Of a stretch of 64,000 bases of DNA, positions 60,018-64,000 are shown piece by piece; within the stretch, counting starts at the first letter, position 1, and every line of letters starts with the position of its first letter. This DNA comes from an uncultured Bacteroidia bacterium (GTDB taxonomy: Bacteria > Bacteroidota > Bacteroidia > Bacteroidales > F082): assembly GCA_902769875.1 (NCBI GenBank), contig CACXQV010000002.1, positions 62,001 to 126,000 of the forward strand. Direction: 5' to 3'. Below the pieces are notes generated by a model, which was not told where the DNA came from, searched no databases, and saw only the letters and a list, made by a program, of their open reading frames with translations. The position numbers and the translations under genes are program-made.

Positions 60018-61517
60018 TTATTTCTTCGCAACAGGGTCGCAAGTCAAGTCGATGCCGAGCTTTTTGAAGATTTTTTGGTCTACCTCACTTAACATTACCG
60101 TGCTATGCACCTGACATCCATCGAGTTGAGGCAAGCAGGCAAGGGCTTTCTTGCAGTTTTCGTCCCAAAGGCTGAGCATCGAAATGGCGACCAACACCTC
60201 ATCGGTGTGCAAACGCGGGTTGTTGCCATGGAGGAAGTTGACCTTGGTCTTTTGGATGGGCTCAATCATGGCTTGTGGGATGAGTTTCACGTCGTGGTCG
60301 ATGCCTGCCAGATGCTTGGTGGCGTTGAGCAAGAGGGCCGCACTGGGGCCGAGCAAGGCGCTGGAATGTGCCGTGATGATGGTGCCGTCGGCCAATTCGA
60401 TGGCTGCCGCCGCCGCGTCTTCCTTGAGCTTGCGTTCCTTGGCAGCGATGGTGGTCTTGCGGAGTTCCGTGGTAATCTTGGCTTGCTTCATCAGCAGGGC
60501 GATTTTGTTCACCTCGTTTTCGGAACCCTTGCCCTTGGCCAGATTACAAAGAGCTGTATAATAACGCCTTATGATTTCCTGTTTTGAGGCTTCGCAACAT
60601 ATTTCGTTGTCGCTGAGGCAATAGCCTACCATATTGACCCCCATATCGGTCGGCGACTTGTACGGGTTTTCGCCGTAGATGGACTCGAAAATCGCGTTGA
60701 GCACGGGGAAGATTTCGATGTCGCGGTTGTAGTTGATGGCGGTTTCGCCGTAAGCCTCCAAATGGAAGGGGTCAATCATGTTGACGTCGTTGAGGTCGGC
60801 GGTGGCGGCTTCGTAGGCCACGTTGACGGGGTGTTTCAACGGAAGGTTCCAAACGGGGAAGGTCTCAAACTTGGCGTAGCCGGCCTTGATGCCGCGTTTG
60901 TGTTCCTGATAGAGCTGGCTGAGGCAGACGGCCATCTTGCCGCTGCCCGGCCCTGGGGCGGTGACGACGACCAAGGGGCGAGTGGTCTCCACATAATCGT
61001 TGCGCCCGAACCCGTCGTCGGAGTCGATGAGGGCCACGTTGTTGGGATAGCCTTCGATGATGCGGTGATAATAGACCTTGATGCCCATGCGTTCCAGACG
61101 TTGGCGATAGGCGTCGGCGCTGGCTTGACCGTTGTAGTGGGTGATGACCACCGAGTTGACCATGAAGCCACGCTCCATAAACACATCGCGGAGGCGCAAG
61201 ACATCGACGTCGTAGGTGATGCCGAGGTCGCCGCGCACCTTGTTCTTTTCAATGTCGATCGCACTGATGACGATGATGATTTCCGCAACATCAATCAGTT
61301 GCGACAACATTCTCAATTTGCTGTCGGGTTGGAAACCGGGCAGCACACGGCTGGCATGGAAGTCGTCGAAGAGTTTCCCGCCAAATTCGAGATAGAGTTT
61401 GTCGCCGAATTTCGCGATGCGGTCCTTGATGTGTTCTGATTGGATTTTGAGGTACTTTTCGTTGTCGAATCCGTATTTTGCTGCAGTAGTCGCTGAGCTT
61501 GTCGAAGCGTTTTTCAT
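60018..61517 (-). CDS. DUF1846 protein
   Basis: 499 residues. This conserved protein (structure known for a homologue, activity unassigned) has AAKYGFDNEKYLKIQSEHIKDRIAKFGDKLYLEFGGKLFDDFHASRVLPGF, a P-loop-like APGPGSGKMAVCLSQLYQ and NMVGYCLSDNEICCEASKQEIIRRYYTALC. Residues 2-11 (KNASTSSATT) derive from an in-frame family C repeat. The start at 61517 has a -7 box upstream. Function unknown; phosphate or nucleotide binding is suggested by the P-loop-like text only. Confidence 0.85.
   Translation of the reverse strand: MKNASTSSATTAAKYGFDNEKYLKIQSEHIKDRIAKFGDKLYLEFGGKLFDDFHASRVLPGFQPDSKLRMLSQLIDVAEIIIVISAIDIEKNKVRGDLGITYDVDVLRLRDVFMERGFMVNSVVITHYNGQASADAYRQRLERMGIKVYYHRIIEGYPNNVALIDSDDGFGRNDYVETTRPLVVVTAPGPGSGKMAVCLSQLYQEHKRGIKAGYAKFETFPVWNLPLKHPVNVAYEAATADLNDVNMIDPFHLEAYGETAINYNRDIEIFPVLNAIFESIYGENPYKSPTDMGVNMVGYCLSDNEICCEASKQEIIRRYYTALCNLAKGKGSENEVNKIALLMKQAKITTELRKTTIAAKERKLKEDAAAAAIELADGTIITAHSSALLGPSAALLLNATKHLAGIDHDVKLIPQAMIEPIQKTKVNFLHGNNPRLHTDEVLVAISMLSLWDENCKKALACLPQLDGCQVHSTVMLSEVDQKIFKKLGIDLTCDPVAKK
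61493..61507. repeat. Family C 15-mer at the start of the DUF1846 gene
   Basis: CTGAGCTTGTCGAAG on the plus strand, in frame in the DUF1846 N-terminus (STSSA), eight or so codons from the ATG. Confidence 0.78.
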
Positions 61518-61545
61518 AGTGCTTAAAAATTAAAAATACGGGATG

Positions 61546-61553
61546 CAAAAGTA
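61546..61553 (-). promoter_or_regulatory. -7 box of the DUF1846 gene
   Basis: Minus-strand TACTTTTG, 28 bases before the ATG at 61517; no TTG at a normal distance. Confidence 0.45.
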
Positions 61554-61568
61554 CGAAAAAGAACTATC

Positions 61569-61633
61569 AATAGTCTATTTTAATTGAAAAAAAGACTTTC
61601 TATAGTCTAAATTTTGATTAAAAAAGACTTTTC
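61569..61633. repeat. Tandem 32-bp A/T-rich repeat
   Basis: Two units starting at 61569 and 61601 (AATAGTCTATTTTAATTGAA, TATAGTCTAAATTTTGATTA), each ending in AAAAGACTTT, and a partial third. The joins create small palindromes (AGACTTTCTATAGTCT, AGACTTTTCGAAGTCT). Confidence 0.65.
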
Positions 61634-61640
61634 GAAGTCT

Positions 61641-61670
61641 AAAAATGGTCGCCCCGCGATGGAGCGACCA
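61641..61670 (-). terminator. Terminator of glyA
   Basis: TGGTCGC and GCGACCA arms (61646-61652, 61664-61670) with a GC-rich loop; on the minus strand the stem is followed by TTTTT. Confidence 0.75.
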
Positions 61671-61696
61671 TTAATAATTTAAGGTGTCAATCGGAT

Positions 61697-62995
61697 TTAC
61701 CAAGCGAACAGCGGATAGTCCTTCATCATCTTGTTCACCTCGGCGCGGACGGCGGCAATCTTGGCCTCCGAAGCGGTCTTGGTTTCGGGGTTGATGTCGG
61801 CAATGACGTCGTCAATCATGTCGACGATGAGCGGCATCTTGTCTTCCTTCAGGCCACGGGTGGTGATGGCGGGCGTGCCGACGCGCAGACCGGAGGTCAG
61901 GAAAGGCGAGCGGCTGTCGAAGGGCACCATGTTCTTGTTGACGGTGATGTCGGCAAGGACGAGGGTGTTTTCGACCATCTTACCGGTGATTTCCGGGAAC
62001 TTGCCGCGCAGGTCGATAAGCATCGAGTGGTTGTCGGTACCGCCGCTGATGACTTGATAACCTTTGTTGACAAAGGCATCAGCCATCACGCTGGCGTTCT
62101 TCTTCACTTGGAGGATGTATTCCTTGTACTCGTCGCTGAGGGCTTCGCCGAAAGCAACGGCCTTGGAAGCGATGACGTGCTCGAGCGGACCGCCTTGGAT
62201 GCCCGGGAACACAGCACTGTTGATGAGGGCTGACATCATCTTCACTTCGCCCTTCGGGGTCTTGCGGCCACGCGGGTCTTCAAAGTCGTGACGGATGAGG
62301 ATCATGCCGCCGCGAGGTCCACGCAGGGTCTTGTGGGTCGTGGTGGTGATGATGTGGCAATACTCCAACGGGTCGTTCAAGAGGCCCTTGGCGATGAGGC
62401 CGGCAGGGTGGCTGACGTCGGCCATGAGGACGGCGCCCACTTGGTCGGCGATGGCGCGCATGCGCTTGTAGTCCCAGTCGCGGCTGTAGGCCGACGCACC
62501 GGCAATGATGAGTTTGGGCTTGCACTCAAGGGCAATCTTCTCCATCTCGTCGTAGTCGACACGGCCGGTTTCCTTGGCGACGTGGTAGGCGACGGGCTTG
62601 TAGAGCATACCCGAAGCGTTGACCGGGCTGCCGTGCGAAAGGTGACCGCCGTGCGAGAGGTCGAGGCCCATGAAGGTGTCGCCGGGTTCAAGCAGGGCTT
62701 GCATCACAGCCATATTGGCCTGTGCGCCCGAGTGGGGCTGCACGTTGGCGAAGGTGGCATTGAACAGTTGGCAGGCGCGGTCGATGGCGATTTGCTCGCT
62801 CTGGTCGACGATTTGGCAGCCGCCGTAGTAACGTTTGCCGGGATAACCCTCGGCGTATTTGTTGGTCATGACAGAACCCATAGCCTCCAGAACTTGCTCA
62901 CTGACAAAGTTTTCCGAAGCGATGAGTTCGATTCCGTGCATCTGACGCTCTTTCTCTTGGCGAATCAGATCAAAGATTTTTTCGTCTCTTTTCAT
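61697..62995 (-). CDS. glyA: Serine hydroxymethyltransferase
   Basis: 432 residues, with the PLP lysine in [19 protein letters not shown] and the substrate part [18 protein letters not shown]...[30 protein letters not shown] is the Asp/His block that binds PLP; Ser-Pro instead of the more common Ala-Phe. It interconverts serine and glycine with tetrahydrofolate, the main one-carbon entry. It ends before a hairpin terminator. The upstream gap (62996-63166) holds GTTGAATTGTTGA-type repeat text and a weak -7 box. Confidence 0.95.
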   Translation of the reverse strand: MKRDEKIFDLIRQEKERQMHGIELIASENFVSEQVLEAMGSVMTNKYAEGYPGKRYYGGCQIVDQSEQIAIDRACQLFNATFANVQPHSGAQANMAVMQALLEPGDTFMGLDLSHGGHLSHGSPVNASGMLYKPVAYHVAKETGRVDYDEMEKIALECKPKLIIAGASAYSRDWDYKRMRAIADQVGAVLMADVSHPAGLIAKGLLNDPLEYCHIITTTTHKTLRGPRGGMILIRHDFEDPRGRKTPKGEVKMMSALINSAVFPGIQGGPLEHVIASKAVAFGEALSDEYKEYILQVKKNASVMADAFVNKGYQVISGGTDNHSMLIDLRGKFPEITGKMVENTLVLADITVNKNMVPFDSRSPFLTSGLRVGTPAITTRGLKEDKMPLIVDMIDDVIADINPETKTASEAKIAAVRAEVNKMMKDYPLFAW

Positions 62996-63166
62996 ATTTG
63001 TTGAATTGTTGACTGTTGAATCGTTTAATTGTTGACGCGATACTGCGGGACGTGATGCGTGTGACTTATTCCGCGTTCCGCATTCCTAATTCTGTATTTA
63101 TTTCCGCTGCAAAGTTGCGAAAAATTTGTGAGGTATGGAAAAAATAAGTGGTTTATTTTTGTTACG

Positions 63167-64000
63167 TTACATCAAGTTTTGCATATTCTTGAAATTCAAC
63201 AGTTTTATTTTGGCTGCTGTGTTTTCATAGTCACCAGCATAGATGATTGCTTTTTCCGCAATCTTGGATTCCAATTCGGGTGATGCAGATTTCAGCCCTT
63301 TCTCAAACTCGCTATTGTAGGTTTGTGCCGACTTGATTTCAATTGCTGTGTAACTGCCTCCTTTAGCCACAAGCAGGTCGATTTCATTGCCGTTGCTGTC
63401 TCGGTAAAACGATAAATTGTCACTTCTCCCTTTATTGTAAGCATTTTTCACAAACTCCATAACTACCATATTCTCAAACAGATGCCCCTTCATTTTGTCA
63501 TGAGCGAGTTGCTGTTCGTTTTCGATACTTAACAAATAGGCTGCCAATCCTGTATCGTAGAAATAGAGTTTTGGTGTTTTGGTCAGGCGTTTTCTCGAGT
63601 TTTCAAAATAAGGTGGCAATAGGGTCACGATGTATGATGCCTGCAACAACGACAACCACGATTTGATGGTGTTGACAGCCACTCCAACCTCATTCGATAA
63701 TTCCGAACTATTGAACAAACTACCTATGCGGCCTGCGCAAAGCCTCAAAAAAATTTGAAAGGCTCTCATATCCTTGATTTGCAGCAATTGCCTTACATCC
63801 CTTTCCAAATAAGTCTTCGTGTAGGCTTGGTAAAACAGTTTTGACACATTTTTTCCGGCATGGATAGCGGGATAGAAGCCGTTGAAAATGAGGCTATCGG
63901 CACTCTGACTTGGCAATGAATCCTTTATTTCGTTGAGCGAAAGGGGCAGAAGTTCCAAAACCGCACTCCTGCCCGCCAAAGACTGGGTTATGCTGTTCAT
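63167..64000 (-). CDS. AAA ATPase with DUF4143 domain (5' end outside window)
   Basis: 277 C-terminal residues are present. The last three bases of the window read ATG on the minus strand, but the text there (SITQSLAGRSAVLELLPLSLNEI) is the middle of the family, so the Walker A part lies beyond the edge. A helix-turn-helix-like stretch (NEVGVAVNTIKSWLSLLQASYIV) and the C-terminal nuclease-like core (YRDSNGNEIDLLVAKGGSYTAIEIKSAQ) are complete. Same family as the gene at 22458-23603, but a different subgroup (LPPYFENSRKRLTKTPKLYFYDTGLAAYLL). Confidence 0.85.
   Translation of the reverse strand: MNSITQSLAGRSAVLELLPLSLNEIKDSLPSQSADSLIFNGFYPAIHAGKNVSKLFYQAYTKTYLERDVRQLLQIKDMRAFQIFLRLCAGRIGSLFNSSELSNEVGVAVNTIKSWLSLLQASYIVTLLPPYFENSRKRLTKTPKLYFYDTGLAAYLLSIENEQQLAHDKMKGHLFENMVVMEFVKNAYNKGRSDNLSFYRDSNGNEIDLLVAKGGSYTAIEIKSAQTYNSEFEKGLKSASPELESKIAEKAIIYAGDYENTAAKIKLLNFKNMQNLM

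Overview
The window looks like chromosomal DNA of an uncultured gut- or rumen-type Bacteroidales lineage that carries a type IX secretion system (T9SS). Support comes from PorZ, from several exported proteins ending in T9SS C-terminal sorting domains, from GH97 and UpxY-type proteins, and from repeated Bacteroidetes -7 promoter boxes (TAnnTTTG) with no Shine-Dalgarno sequences. Calls rest on reading the sequence and on family knowledge; no database search was run.

Layout. 0-13 kb: end of a NusG/UpxY-like gene, a coiled-coil membrane protein, recO-porZ, tRNA-Arg(CCT), exonuclease III, a ClC protein with CBS domains, tadA, a RhuM-type DNA-binding/PLD-like fusion, an omega-amidase-like nitrilase, a lipoprotein and an AsmA-like protein. 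13-23 kb: a membrane-spanning TPR-HTH regulator and a three-gene operon of large T9SS cargo proteins (LRR, YD-like, LRR+GLUG) that share one C-terminal cassette, then a DUF4143 ATPase. 23-36 kb: glyS, an ORF6N/PLD-like fusion, queA, a Sau3AI-like restriction-modification operon, truB-uppP-DUF3098-ftsX and a divergent HTH-cytosine methyltransferase fusion. 36-47 kb: an acyl-CoA carboxylase beta subunit, a Septu-like ATPase/HNH pair, a GH97 alpha-glucosidase, rlmN, a small exported protein with its lipoprotein partner, then a repeat-rich region holding an Abi-family HEPN gene. 47-64 kb: L,D-transpeptidase, GT39-like transferase, Ig-like lipoprotein, another YD/T9SS protein, hicAB, aspS, a DUF4160/DUF2442 pair, exported proteins, phosphofructokinase, comB, DUF1846, glyA and a truncated DUF4143 ATPase.

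Two themes stand out. First, defence- or mobility-type genes (RhuM-PLD, ORF6N-PLD, Sau3AI-like R-M, HTH-methyltransferase, ATPase/HNH pair, Abi, hicAB, DUF4160/DUF2442) are not in one island; they sit singly or in pairs between housekeeping genes. Second, several families of short palindromic or repetitive DNA are scattered through the window, and many copies lie in frame inside protein-coding genes (comB, the T9SS sorting domains, GH97, DUF1846, the Ig-like lipoprotein). The comB copy adds exactly 21 codons within a conserved enzyme. This resembles the protein-coding palindromic elements known from Rickettsia and is the most unusual observation here.
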